From: Haberlea rhodopensis
Lineage: Eukaryota > Streptophyta > Magnoliopsida > Lamiales > Gesneriaceae
Assembly: GCA_907163345.1 (NCBI GenBank)
Contig: CAJQUN010000436.1
Span: 62,001-126,000 of the forward strand
DNA length: 64,000 nucleotides
Reading direction: 5' to 3'
Below are positions 45,757 to 57,500 of this stretch, one piece after another. A model generated the notes under the pieces. It saw nothing but the letters and a program-made list of their open reading frames with translations, was not told where the DNA came from and ran no database searches. Position 1 is the first letter of the stretch; each line of letters opens with the position of its first letter. The translations under genes and the position numbers were made by a program.

Positions 45757-46456
45757 AAGTATTTGAGTTTTAATAGGCAAGATAGTAATGGAAGGACTTG
45801 ACTGTAACTAGACAAGCCAGCAATGACTAAGTTTGCGCACTCACATGTTTCAAGGAGAATCTCGACCATTGATTTCATCCTTGAACAATGGTTGAGATTC
45901 CAACATTTTCCCTATAAATGTAACACTTCTCTCATCCTCATTTCTTCACTTTATCTCCCTTCATCTATTCGAAATTTACAAGACCGAATCATTTTTTTGT
46001 CATTTCATATTTCCGAGATTTCCTTGTTCTTCCCCTATTGTCCAAAATCCGAGATTTCCACTTGTAATCTAGAAGATGCTTAATTTCATTTCATTATGTA
46101 GTAATTTTTTCCAACACTTTAGTCCCTATATTTATTAATGCATAATATAATGCTATTAACTTTCGATCATTGATTTCAAGAATACATAAATTAATTTTCC
46201 CGAGTGCCTTTGTCAATTCATATTTTATACAAGTATTTGAGTTGTACCAGGCAAGCTAGTAATGCAGGACTTGAGTTTAACAAGATAAGCCACCAATACC
46301 AAGGTTTGCGTACTCACACATTTCAAGGGTAATCTCGATCGTTGATTTCACCCTTGAACATTGCCTGAGATTCCAGCTTTTTTCCTAAAAATATGCCAAT
46401 TCTTTCATCCTCATTTCTTCACTTTATCTCCCTTGATCTATTCGAAATTCCCAAGG
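45757..46456. repeat. 474-bp tandem repeat, first copy plus start of second
   Basis: AAGTATTTGAG..GGCAAG occurs at 45757 and again at 46231. The matching stretches include TTCAAGG..AATCTCGA.C.TTGATTTCA and TTTCTTCACTTTATCTCCCTT. The second copy is interrupted after about 46456 and resumes at 52287 (TTCTTCTATTGTCCAAAA) to about 52540. A promoter-like CCTATAAATG lies at 45910-45919. It may be an old tandem LTR-like repeat; the family is not recognised. Confidence 0.7.
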
Positions 46457-46582
46457 CCGAGCTCTGAGCTACATGCCCCATCCGAACTCTGAGCTACGCG
46501 CCTCTTCAGAGCTACGTGCTCCAATACGAACTCCGAGCTATGTGCTCCTGCCCAAGCTTTGTGCCCCTTTCGAGCTACGTGT
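46457..46582. repeat. Short tandem repeats of CCGAACTCTGAGCTACGTGC
   Basis: About five imperfect units near 24 bp (CCGAGCTCTGAGCTACATGC, CCGAACTCTGAGCTACGCGC, CAGAGCTACGTGCTCC, CGAACTCCGAGCTATGTGCT). It begins exactly where the second 474-bp repeat copy is interrupted. Confidence 0.7.
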
Positions 46583-47193
46583 GAACTAAGATTCATTCCG
46601 ACCTCCATTCTAAAAGGTGTCTTGCATTCTCTCCACCCTCACCCTCTTTGTTAGATGCACACTTTCTTCGATCTTCCTTTATCGTTGCTTGTTCTTTTAT
46701 TCTCTCCTTCATGTCATCACATTCCCTTTGGGATTTTCACGGAACATCATCCACCTCGGGGAAGATTTACCGAGTTGTCGCTCAGTTTTGTAGCTCCGTC
46801 GAGGACACATCTTCCGACCAGGGTACGTCGGACCGATCTAGTAGCTCGGCCGACGGCCGACACTCCGGTCTAGCCAGAGTTGTTAGTACTTTCCTACAGG
46901 GAAATAATAGCTCAGGCTGAAGGGCGTTGATTAATAATATTTCTTTGCTTACTTAAGACCACATTTCTCGTCTTCGATCCATGGGCCACATTCTTGACGA
47001 TTATGAGATCATCGATTGCCCCCACCTACCTCCTTCTTGGTGTACTACCTTTCATAGGGACCAATTATAAGCAGGACTTCGCTCCCCCTCCCTCCTTTTT
47101 TTTATAGACGTTAATAAGTTTTTCGGCATTCATATAGATCAGCTCGCTATCCCTTCTGCATGGGTTTTGTCCAGGCAGATTTTGGGTGCCTTA
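46583..47193 (+). other. Insert with possible gypsy gag-like fragment
   Basis: The open frame 46648-46920 (Ser-rich, signal-like start) has no recognised domain. Around 47040-47170 the + strand resembles, across frame breaks, the 'W....FHRDQ...GLR.P..PFF...' pattern found in plant 'gypsy-type transposase' gag-like proteins. This is weak evidence only. It ends where the gypsy LTR fragment begins at 47194. Confidence 0.35.
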
Positions 47194-47400
47194 TGTCACA
47201 CTCCGGAACTTTCTAGCGGATTCCGGCATATTAGAGGCTTTGGGACGTTCCGAAAGCTCCCGGAAGTTTGAAGAAACTTTAGAGCACCCTGGAAGATTCT
47301 AGGCCTCACTTGTATATTCTTTTGTAATATAGAGTTTTCTAGAATCTTGTAGGAGATATCCATGGAACCTTGTAGAAACATGTAGAAGTGTAGAAGATCC
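47194..47400 (+). repeat. Partial 5' LTR of the gypsy element
   Basis: TGTCACACTCCGG... matches the 3' LTR at 51793 for about 205 bp (GGATTCCGGCATATTAGAGG, TCTAGGCCTCACTTGTATAT, AACATGTAGAAGTGTAGAAG). It stops at GATCC before 47400, where copia integrase coding begins. Confidence 0.88.
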
Positions 47401-49902
47401 CAAGATGACTAAAGCCCCTTTCAAGGGACATGTTGAAAGGGCAAATGTTTCATTGGGACTAATACATAGTGATGTATGTGGACCAATAAGCACACATGCT
47501 AGAGGTGGTTTTCAATACTTCGTTACATTTACTGATGACTTCAGTAGATATGTGTATGTGTACCTAATGAAACATAAACATGAAACCTTTGAAAAGTTCA
47601 AGGATTTCAAGAATGAAGTACAGAACCAACTTGGTAAAAGTATCAAAATCCTTCGATCAGATCGAGGAGGTGAATACTTAAGCCAAGAGTTTCATGACTA
47701 TCTAAAGGAGTGTGGGATAGTCCCACAACTCACTCCTCCGTATACTCCACAATGGAATGGTGTATCCGAGAGGAGGAATCGAACTTTGTTAGACATGGTT
47801 CGATCAATGATGAGTCATGCAGATCTTCCGATATCCTTTTGGGGACATGCTTTAGAAACAACAATATTTATACTGAACCGTGTTCCATCTAAATCAGTGG
47901 AAAAGACACCATATGAGATATTGACTGGGAAGCGTCCTAGTATGTCTTTTATGAAGATTTGGGGTTGTGAGGCTTTCGTGAGACGTCACGTCTCTAACAA
48001 ACTTGGACCCAAATCTGATAAGTGTTTATTTGTGGGGTATCCTAAGGAAACGAAAGGATACTATTTCTATTATCCCACCGAGAACAAAGTGGTTGTTGCT
48101 CGGACTGTGTCTTTCTTGAAAGAGAATTTATTTCTAGAAAAACCAGTGGGAGACAAATAGAACTTAGTGAAGTTCAACCACAAGAAAACATTGAACATGA
48201 TATTGAGATGGAAACAGAGCAGACACCACAAGCTGTTGTGGATAAAGTGCCTGCTCAAGAGACAAAAGCCCAGCGTAGGTCTGTAAGAGAACACCGGGAG
48301 CCACAGAGATATGGATTTCTTGTGACTCAACAAGGTGACTTACTACTTATTGATGAGGATGAGCCGTCATCTTATCAACAAGCTATAATGGGCACTGATT
48401 CTGAGAAATGGCAAGAAGCCATGAAATCTGAAATGGAATCCATGTATGCAAACCAAGTATGGACTTTGGTTGACCCACCTGAAGGGGTGAGACCCATAGG
48501 GTGCACATGGATTTTCAAGACGAAGACCGACATGGATGGTAAAGTACAAACCTATAAAGGTCGACTGGTTGCTAAAGGTTTCAAACAAATTCATGGTATT
48601 GACTATGATGAAACTTTTTCACCAGTTGCCATTGTTAAATCCATTAGGATCTTACTTGCAATAGCTGCATTTCATGATTATGAAATCTGGCAGATGGATG
48701 TCAAAACAGCTTTCCTTAATGGAAATCTGCTTGAGGATGTGTACATGACACAGTCCGATGGTTTTGTTGATCCAAAGGATGCTGGAAAGATATGCAAGCT
48801 ACAACGATCCATTTATGGATTGAAGCAAGCTTCTCGGAGTTGGAATATTGGTTTTGATGATGCAGTCAAAGAGTTTGGTTTCATCAAAAACGTAGATGAA
48901 CCTTGTGTCTACAAGAAGGTCAGTGGGAGCATAATTATCTTCCTACTATTGTATGTAGATGACACACTTCTCATTGGGAATGATATCCCTGCCTTACAAT
49001 CTGTAAAGATTTGGCTAGGAAATTGCTTTTCTATGAAAGACTTGGGTGAAGCCACCTATGTATTAGGAATCAAGATCTATAGAGATAGATCGAGAAGATT
49101 ACTTGGCCTAAGTCAAAGTACATACATAGACAAAGTGCTAAAACGGTTTAGCATGCAAGAATCAAAGAAATGATTCGTGCCTATGACACATGGAATATAT
49201 CTCTCGAAGGAACAGTGTCCTTCAACACCAGATGAGAGACGCATGAGTAAGATTCCATATGCGTCAGCTATTGGATCTATCATGTATGTCATGATATGTA
49301 CCCGTCCCGATGTTTCGTATGTTTTGAGCATGACGAGCAGATATCAAAACATCCTGAAGCACTTGAGAAGAACTAAGGATACATTCTTGATTTATGGAGG
49401 TGAGGAAGAGCTCAATGTAATTGGTTACACTGATGCAAGTTTCCAAACCGACAAAGATGATTTTTGATCGCAATCAGGATATGTGTATTGCCTAAATGGA
49501 GGTGCTGTGAGCTGGAAGAGTTCAAAGCAAGAAACAGTAGCCGATTCTACAACGGAAGCTGAGTACATTGCTGCCTCAGATGCAGCAAAGGAAGCTGTTT
49601 GGATCAGGAAGTTCATTTCTGAACTTGGAGTGGTGCCTAGCATTAAGGATCCGATAGAACTCTATTGTGACAACAATGGAGCGATCGCATTGGCTAAGGA
49701 ACCTAGATCTCACCAAAGATCCAAGCACATACTTTGGCGCTTTCATTTCATTCGAGAAATCGTTGAAATAGGAGATGTTAAAATATGCAAAGTACCAACA
49801 GATGATAACGTATCTGACCCATTGACGAAGCCACTGTCGCAGCAGAAGCATGATCGTCATACTAGATCTCTAGGCATTAGGTATATGTCTGATTGGTCTT
49901 AG
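47400..49902 (+). pseudogene. Copia (Tork/Angela-like) integrase, RT and RNase H
   Basis: Integrase core 47405-48160 (MTKAPFKGHVERAN, HSDVCGP, FTDDFSRYVYVYLMKHK, RSDRGGEYLSQEFHDYL, TPQWNGVSERRNRTLLDMVR). RT 48208-49173 (GCTWIFKTKTDMDGKVQTYK, SIYGLKQASRSWN, LLYVDDTLLIGND). The RT/RNase H linker is 49177-49467 and RNase H is 49483-49902 (WKSSKQETVADSTTEAEYIA, LYCDNNGAIALAKEPRSHQR). The frame breaks near 48120 and in-frame TGA codons lie at 49171 and 49465. Gag, protease and the pre-integrase zinc region are absent. The sequence differs clearly from elements A-C. Confidence 0.92.
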
Positions 49903-49917
49903 TGCAAGTGGGAGATT

Positions 49918-51398
49918 TGTTGGGATATGCCCTAAGACATGCCATTAGATGATTGTTTGTGACATACAATGTATTATGATTTTATAAATGGCAAATCATT
50001 ATTATATATTATTCGAATATCTGTGCAATATGAATTGATATATAAGTTAATGTCCTTAGAATAATATTGTATTATTCTTAAAGATTGTCCCTAGTCAAGT
50101 ATTATCATAAATAATGATAATGATAATACATTGAGACTAGTATGTTTTGATTGATGAATTGTTCATGGATATGAGATATCAAATCAACACATGGGTACAT
50201 GTTAGAGAACAATGTACTGGACAGACCCACCATGAGAATGCTACATGGATAGTTATATGAGTGTCATAAGCAATTCTCATAGTGATAATAATGTATGTAA
50301 TCCTTACGACTTGAGATCGATCCCAACATAAGGAGTTATGTATCTTGATATTGTCAAATGTTACCTGTAACAGGGTAAACTATAAAGGCAACTATTGGAT
50401 ACACTACGAATTATGTAGAGGGATGTTGATTGATCAAGATAGGATTTGTCCCTCCTATATAACAGGAGAAGTGTTTGGACCCTTGATCAAGTAAGACTAA
50501 AATGCATGGCCGTGCTCGAATGAGTCGATATGTGATATCGAGCGTATTCGTTTATTCTAGTTCTACTTGGGGATCAAGAAATAGAGATTGAATATACGAG
50601 TATGACTATTCCATGACTCGTGTTCAATCTAAACACATGGACAAAGGGATTAAGTTACATGGTTAATATTATCACAAGTTCTAAAGGTTATGTCGAGTCA
50701 AAGACATTCTTGTAATTTGGGTAGCCTTGATGTGTTGCTAGATACCGCTCTTTGCTTGTGACGTAAAATGAGATTTTATGTCACTGCCAATATTACAAGA
50801 TCCTATCGGGTCGCACAAAAGATTAAATCGATAAAGGGAATTAAATTCATTGGATGAATTAATTAATTAATTAAGAAGAGTCTTAATTAAATGATTATAA
50901 GGATTTAATTAAATCATGGGTTTGGGCCCATGAAGCTTTGTGAAAGCCTTTAATTAAATCATATATAATTAGATAGCAAGGTTAATGATTTAACACAACA
51001 CTTCATAACATAACCTAGCCTTCCACTCCAAAGAATCGGCCGCCTCTTTCTCTCAAAAGCTCACGGCCGCCGTCGAGTTCTAGGGAGAAGGGATTGGTAG
51101 TCGTTGATCGGTTTTGAACCGGGAGTTCAGTTTTGGTTCAAGAATAAGTCTAGCAACTTGTTCTTGAACATCCCTTTCGATTTGATCATGTGGATACCGT
51201 AGAGGCAAGACCTTGGAGGTGTTGCTCATGACTCGGAATTCGTTGGACGTGGTGCTTCGTGGAATCTGCTCAAACACGCTATAAATGTGAGACTCTTATT
51301 ATTCCTATTCCGATATGACCACTTTGTATAGATCCGCGGTTATAGTAATCCAATTTTTTTAAATTCCGCTGCGTTGTATGCTTGTTGGATTACTTACA
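49918..51398 (+). repeat. 3' LTR of the Tork/Angela-like copia
   Basis: It starts TGTTGGGATATGCCC right after the polypurine tract AGTGGGAGAT (49907-49917) and is about 1.45 kb long. The end is uncertain: the sequence passes into gypsy integrase coding around 51390-51400 (...GGATTACTTACA). A related decayed copy lies at 58600-59531 on -. Confidence 0.75.
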
Positions 51399-51757
51399 GA
51401 TATGAAGGCCCATTTCCCATCGAGCGGCGTATAGGCACAGTGTCTTGTCGACTACAATTACCGCAAAAGTTAAAGATCCATCCAGTGTTTCATCTGAGTC
51501 AGCTGAAGCCATATCATGCGGACATGGATGATCCAAGCCGTGGGACATCATATCGGGCGCCAACTGCTGTGGTCACATCATATGACAAAGGCTTGGAGGA
51601 GATTATGGCGGACCGAGTGATAAGTAAAAGAGGAGTTCCCCCATACACCGAGTACTTCGTGCGATGGAAGGGTCTACCCGAGGCAGAATCTAGCTGGGAG
51701 CACGAAGACCACTTGTGGCAGTTTGCACACAATATCAAGGAGTTTCGCGATATGTAA
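51399..51757 (+). pseudogene. Gypsy integrase C-terminus with chromodomain
   Basis: The frame reads YEGPFPIERRIGTVSCRLQL, HPVFHLSQLKPYH, then a chromodomain (YFVRWKGLPEAESSWE, DHLWQFAHNIKEF) ending at a TAA at 51755-51757. The chromodomain identifies a chromovirus, the gypsy lineage that targets heterochromatin through histone marks. Upstream protease, RT and the integrase core are missing. Confidence 0.92.
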
Positions 51758-51792
51758 GCGACGAGGGCGTCGCCAACTTAGGTGTGGGAGAA

Positions 51793-52282
51793 TGTCACAT
51801 TCCGAAATTTGTGGATTCCGGCATATTAGAGGCTTTGGACGTCCCGGAAGCTTCGGATGTTTAAAGAACACTTTAGAGCACCCCTGAAGATTCTAGGCCT
51901 CACTTGTATATTGTTTTGTAATATAGAGTTTTCTAGAATCTTGTAGGAGATATCCATGGAACCTTGTAGAAACATGTAGAAGTGTAGAAGATCCTAGAAG
52001 ATTTTTCTCCACCGTTAAACCAAATCGATCACAATCATCCATTAAGGAGGTGGACTTGTATATATATGGGGTAGAAGTTCATTTATATGCATCAAGTTTT
52101 CAATCAAGCATTCAAGCAATATACTCTTCAAAGCATTCTCTTAAGCTCTCTTTGTGTTCTTTCTCTTTCTAGCACTTTAGCAACCAACTCGGGAGGAAGG
52201 CTGACTTGCTAGCAACGTAGGGTTACTAGTCAAGTACCGCACGGGTTCGAGAAAATCTGGGTGAAACTCTCATCCCGTAACA
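51793..52282 (+). repeat. 3' LTR of the gypsy chromovirus
   Basis: 490 bp, TGTCACATTCCG...CATCCCGTAACA, directly after the polypurine stretch GGTGTGGGAGAA (51781-51792). A TATA-like TATATATATGG lies near 52060. Confidence 0.88.
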
Positions 52283-52286
52283 CTTA

Positions 52287-53082
52287 GCTCTTCTTCTATT
52301 GTCCAAAAAAAATCCTTTTTCGATCATTTTTATGTTTACAAGATTTCCTCGTGTAATCTCCAACTTGCTTAATTTTAACTCATTTTGCTTAATTTCTAGT
52401 CATTATGTTTTAAAATTTTCAAACACTTTAGCGTCTATATTTTATCAATACATGATATAATGTCATTAATTTTCGATTGTTGATTTCAAAAATAAATAAG
52501 TTATTTTTTCCCAATCATCTCTTTGAATTAATATTTTATGCCTTCAAGGGGATTGAATACCAAGAAGTGAGTTATTTATACTAAACATTCTTCTTATGGT
52601 CAAATCCAATCTCCTGATCCCTGCGGATAACTTAAATAGAAATCTCTAAAATAATGTCCTATTTTTTTTTCTTCCTTTGATTGACATTACTCTTACTAAG
52701 ATCAATTTAAACTAAAAAAAAATGAAGATGGACATGGTGATAGTTGTCACGCTACGAGTCTTAGAGCATGGCATCGATACTAGTTCTAAAAATTCAAGTT
52801 CTCAATAGATTTAATCAGTGCGGACGTAAGATTTTTGTTAAAGGTGGTGGGCAAAAAAATACTAATATAAAAAATGGATGGACTTTTTTTTAAGAGGTCA
52901 AAATATAATCTTTGGATCAAAATATAATCTTTGGGGCAAAAATACTTTTTAAAGGGTAAAATCTACTTTTTAGATAATAAAATGTAATTTTTTTAAAAAG
53001 AAATTCTTTTTAAGATATTAAAAATTTATATTTATTTTTGCAAAAGGGGACTTGCCCTCGCCCCTCGTTATCTAACCTAGAT
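52287..53082. other. Resumed 474-bp repeat copy and AT-rich spacer
   Basis: 52287-52540 completes the second copy of the 474-bp repeat (compare 46030-46230: CTTAATTTC, TCATTATGT, AACACTTTAG, TGATTTCAA). The rest is AT-rich, with a small direct repeat CAAAATATAATCTTTGG at about 52888 and 52909. No gene seen. Confidence 0.6.
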
Positions 53083-54260
53083 CTAAGTCACATAAGTCCG
53101 GTGCGGGAGCGGATGCGGATGCGGATGCGGATGCGCGAGTGCGTCAATTTGCAAAAAATTTGAGTGCGGGTGCGCCTTAATGCGCCTATTAAAAATTAAT
53201 AAATAAATAAATATATATATATATACATACACACTGATGAAATGAAGTTAAACATACATAATATACATCATATTTAACATACTCACATCATTATTATATT
53301 ATTTACAAATTTACAATATGAAGTTCTTAACAACTTTGATGTTTGCAGCTTTACCATTCTTAAAAAACATTAAAATTAGAATTTATTGAAGAGTCTAACA
53401 TTTGCAGCTTTGCAAAAATGTTATAGCAAATGATATAACGTAATTTGAATCTTGTATTTGATCGTTCGTCTAGTAAAAATTCTCCGAAAAATATATTGTA
53501 GAAATAGAAATGAAGTATTAAAGTTTTGTTTTATTTTAAGATATAAAATAACGAATTTGAAAAATGAAACCAAATTGTTCATATTTATTCCAACATGTTT
53601 GGTAATAGTATGAATTTATTAAAATGACTCATATTATTTTCGGAGACTTATATTATTACTTTATGAAATGACTAATATAAACATTTAAATTAATTCAATA
53701 AAAATAAAAGTTTTATTTATAAAATTCATTCTATTAGTTTTCATGCAAAAAAACTAAGATATCAAATTTATTATTATTTACTCTAAAATCTTTTACAAAA
53801 TCACAGATTTAACATACTTTCTTTAATCACATATTTTAATTTTTCATATGTTATTATGTCTTTTCATGATTCATTATCTATCTATTTACCATATAATATA
53901 ATTTTCTTACCAACCCGAAATACCTAGAAACCATAAAAATCCATCTAAACCCAAAACCAAAGAATTTTTTTATAATTACAAAAAAAAAAAAAAAATCGGA
54001 GAATTAAGGAGGATTAACAAGACCTTGTAACTTAGTACGCGACTTAGTAAATCTTAATGCGCGAATTATGAAATCTTAGTGCGCGAATTAGGAAATCTTA
54101 GTGCGCGAATTATAAAATCTTAGTTCGCGAACTAGAAATTCTTAAAGCGCGAACTAGAAATTCTTAAGTCGCCTTAATGCGCCGCACGCGCACCGAGTTC
54201 GCCAGTTCGCGGCCGGAGCGCCAGTGCGTGGAGGGGGGGTAGGAGGATTATGTGACTTAG
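53083..54260. mobile_element. Non-autonomous hAT-like element, 1178 bp
   Basis: The terminal inverted repeats are CTAAGTCACATAAGTCC (53083-53099) and, reverse-complemented at 54260, CTAAGTCACATAATCC. They are flanked by the perfect 8-bp duplication ACCTAGAT at 53075-53082 and 54261-54268. There is no transposase frame. The left subterminal zone has GCGGATGCGGAT repeats (53108-53140). The right one has at least five 22-bp units of the type GCGCGAATTANGAAATCTTAG (about 54058-54170) and then GC-rich motifs. The structure (8-bp TSD, subterminal repeat arrays, no coding) fits a hAT-derived non-autonomous element. It ends about 340 bp before the TPT1 start codon. Confidence 0.85.
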
Positions 54261-54596
54261 ACCTAGATCCGCCATAGGATTTAATAATACATAAAATAAT
54301 AAATGTAAGAATAAATGCATAAATTTTCAAGTTCTGAAAAACATAAAGTCTCAAAATCACTTTTGTCAGAGAAGACAGGTCAAGTGCGTCACTCGCGAAG
54401 AAGGTAGGGGAATGGTTGGGCTGGTTTTGTGAAAACTGAAAGTAAGGTGAATTTTTATTTTTATTTTATTAGAAATCAGCTCCAAAATTAGATGTGGGCT
54501 TCACTGACATGCTGCGGCATACGGATTCCTTGCTTCCGCCCTGTTACAAATCCGATCCTCCTCTTTTTGCCTTCCAGATTCCGACGCTTGACTTTG

Positions 54597-57500
54597 ATGG
54601 AGAATCATCAAAATCCCACCACCGGAAACCCATATTCCACCGCATCAAGGTATATTTTTGTTCTCTATTTCCTTCTCTTTGTTTTGACAACTTATCATTA
54701 TTATCTTATATTTTGATAAATTTTTATTGTCATTCATGGTAGTGGTGAAGGTGGAGGAAGAAGAAGAGGCCTACAGATGAAAGATAATGAGGAAAGATTG
54801 AGGGATCGTAGCGGTGGATATGGCGGTGGCAGTAGTTCCTCTGGAAAAGATAAAATTGATGCTCTCGGAAGACTCTTGTATGCAGCTGTCCATACTCTTT
54901 TATGTTTTTGTAGAGTTCTATCATTTACATTGTTTCTTGATTAGCTCATGCCCATGGTTCGCGAAACGGCCACATGTTCCAGTTCCGTGCATATTTCAGG
55001 GGACAGTCATGATACATTCCACGGAATAGTTGACCGTCGTGGATTTTAAAATTTAAATTGAATTTTTGGAAAATATTTGGAAAAAAATTCAAAGCAGTTC
55101 AGCAGTAGCTGCTATGGCAGAAAAATCGGCAATATTTCATTAAAAACGAGGTTGTAGTACTTCACCGGTTTCAGCCTAGGACTATGTCGACTGCAGCCGC
55201 GACTGTGAACCATGCTCATGACTCTCTTTCAGTATTATTAATGCTTGAAGACTTCTTGTGGTATGCAAAAGAAAGAGGAGCTATATAAAAATGAATAGGG
55301 GAATCAATTATGAAGAAGTCAGAACTGGGTTTTTTTATGAGAAAGAATCAGGAGGGACCAAGGAAGACTTTTGATTAATTCTTTTTCCTGTGACAACTCA
55401 AGCTTGATAAAATTCAGTGTAAAATTGGTTTCCATGATGCTGTGTTATCCATCCTATCGATGTTTGAAATTTTGGAACAAAATTGGGTGAAGGTTTTAGT
55501 CACAATTTTATGCTAGTAAAGAGGTATAATTCTTGTCATATTTATTGAATTTCACTTTTTTCACTGACGTTTAATGTGCTAACTTTTTCAACGAAAAAAT
55601 GATCTTGAAAAGATGAGTATCTGCAATTCATTTTCCAGAGTTTACATATGTCTGTTAGATATAAAGCTTGTTGCTTTGATCAATTGTCAATAATTTTGAG
55701 GTTCAGAAAGCACAAAGTAAAGTCAAAGATTTATTTATATATGTGCATTGTTTGCAGATATATCATGCAGCTTATTATTTGCTAAAATTAACTATTTGTT
55801 ATTAACATTTCAGAACACGTATCCTGCGGCACATGGCTTTCGAATTGAAATTAGATATGAGGAGTGATGGATATGTCAAAGTCCAAGATTTGCTGAAGCT
55901 AAATATGAAAACCTTTGCCAATATTCCATTAAGATCACATGATATTGCTGATATTAGAGAGGTCAGAGTCTTTATTCCAGTTTATGTACTAAGTTCAGAT
56001 GTCCGTTAATTGAGATTGAATGAATTATATTCATGTGCCCTGTAGTTATGCCAACTTTTTGATGCTATTGCAGGGGAATGTTTAAAAAAGTTTCTACCTT
56101 TTTATAGTACTTTATCTCAACGTGATGTCTTATTTTCCCTTTCTCGGGATGGTGAAATCATCTAATACAAATGGCAAACACTTTCTTGAAGACACTTATT
56201 TTGTCAAATGGTTACCTGTTATTAAATAATAAGAGATGTCTTCCAAAGGTTGTCTTTTGGCTTATGACAATATCTGATCATTTAAGTACATTAGCATATT
56301 GTAGATCGTGTGTCTATTCGAACCATTTTTTCAAGATAATTTCCTTATATACAAGGATAATTGATTTGCTTTCAACGACATGTTTATAGGCTGTAAGGAG
56401 GGACAACAAGCAGCGGTTTAGCTTGCTGGAAGAAAGTGGGGAGCTGTTTATACGTGCAAATCAGGGTCACACTATAGAGGTCACGTATCTATTCAAAGTT
56501 TGCAACCAGGGCTACATTTTTATGTGTCTAGTAGAGAATTATTAATTTAAAGTGGTTATCCTAGATGTTATTTACTGCTCAACTTCTGTCGACTGTTGGA
56601 ATGAAGTTCACTCAGGGTAATGTTGCTACTCCACAGGGATCAGACCTGTTATGCTAGAAGTTATTTGGGATTGCATTTTGTGTATGGTTCATTATTTTGA
56701 GTTCTCAAAACACATGATCAGTGTCCAAATCTTCTAATATTTGATTGAGCACTTGTCACTCGGCGGCAGAGCAAAAATGACAACTGTAACCGCTGCAAAA
56801 CACCTTTGATTTGATTTATCCTGAGCTGAAAGTGAATATATTAATTGATTTTGGATTGAATTCAACTTGCATGATGCCAAGATATGTTGAAATTCTCTCC
56901 TACCATTGAACAAGCAATGCTATGCAAGCACAATTTAAGTTCATCCCCTACACATTGTGCACTGAAGCTAGTTTATATATTATCTTGTTTTCTCTGCTGC
57001 AATTGACACCATGCCTTCTTAAATCATTGCTTCTTTGTTCCTAATAACCCTACAGACTGTTGAAACGGAAAGCTTGTTAAAACTCATACTTGCCCCTGAG
57101 GAAATTCCAGGTTATACATTAGAAAGAACCGTGGTTTCCCTTTTTCCCTTCTTTTATTTCATATTTTTCTAAGTGCTTTTTCCTTTGTGATAAATTGCAG
57201 TTTGTGTACATGGGACGTACAGGAAGAATTTGGAATCGATCTTAGAACAGGGCCTCAAACGCATGAAGAGATTACATGTACATTTCTCATGCGGCTTGCC
57301 AACAGATGGCGAAGTTATTAGTGGTACTATATTTGATATTAGAATATCATGTTGAGAATTTTCATGCTTTTTCTTGCTCTGAAACCACATTCTCTTCTAT
57401 GAATACAATATAATATATATAGATATATTTATGTATCAACCTCTATGTATTTGTATCCAAATATAAGGAGGATATTAGAATATCATGTTGAAAATTTCCA

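Larger units (their letters stand above)
47194..52282 (+). mobile_element. Composite: gypsy chromovirus with a truncated copia inside
   Basis: The outer parts belong to one gypsy element: a partial 5' LTR at 47194-47400 and, at the other end, an integrase tail with chromodomain (51399-51757) and a full 3' LTR (51793-52282). The tetranucleotide CTTA abuts both ends (47190-47193, 52283-52286) and looks like a target duplication with one base lost. Between them lies the 3' half of a different, copia-type element (47400 to about 51398). The gypsy gag-pol and the copia 5' half are missing. A copia insertion into gypsy followed by a deletion ending at 47400 explains this structure (inference). Confidence 0.8.

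Noticed and set aside
46648..46920. 90-codon plus-strand frame with hydrophobic start
   Set aside because: No recognised family, no splice or UTR context, and it lies within an insert between repeat fragments. It is noted only as part of 46583-47193.
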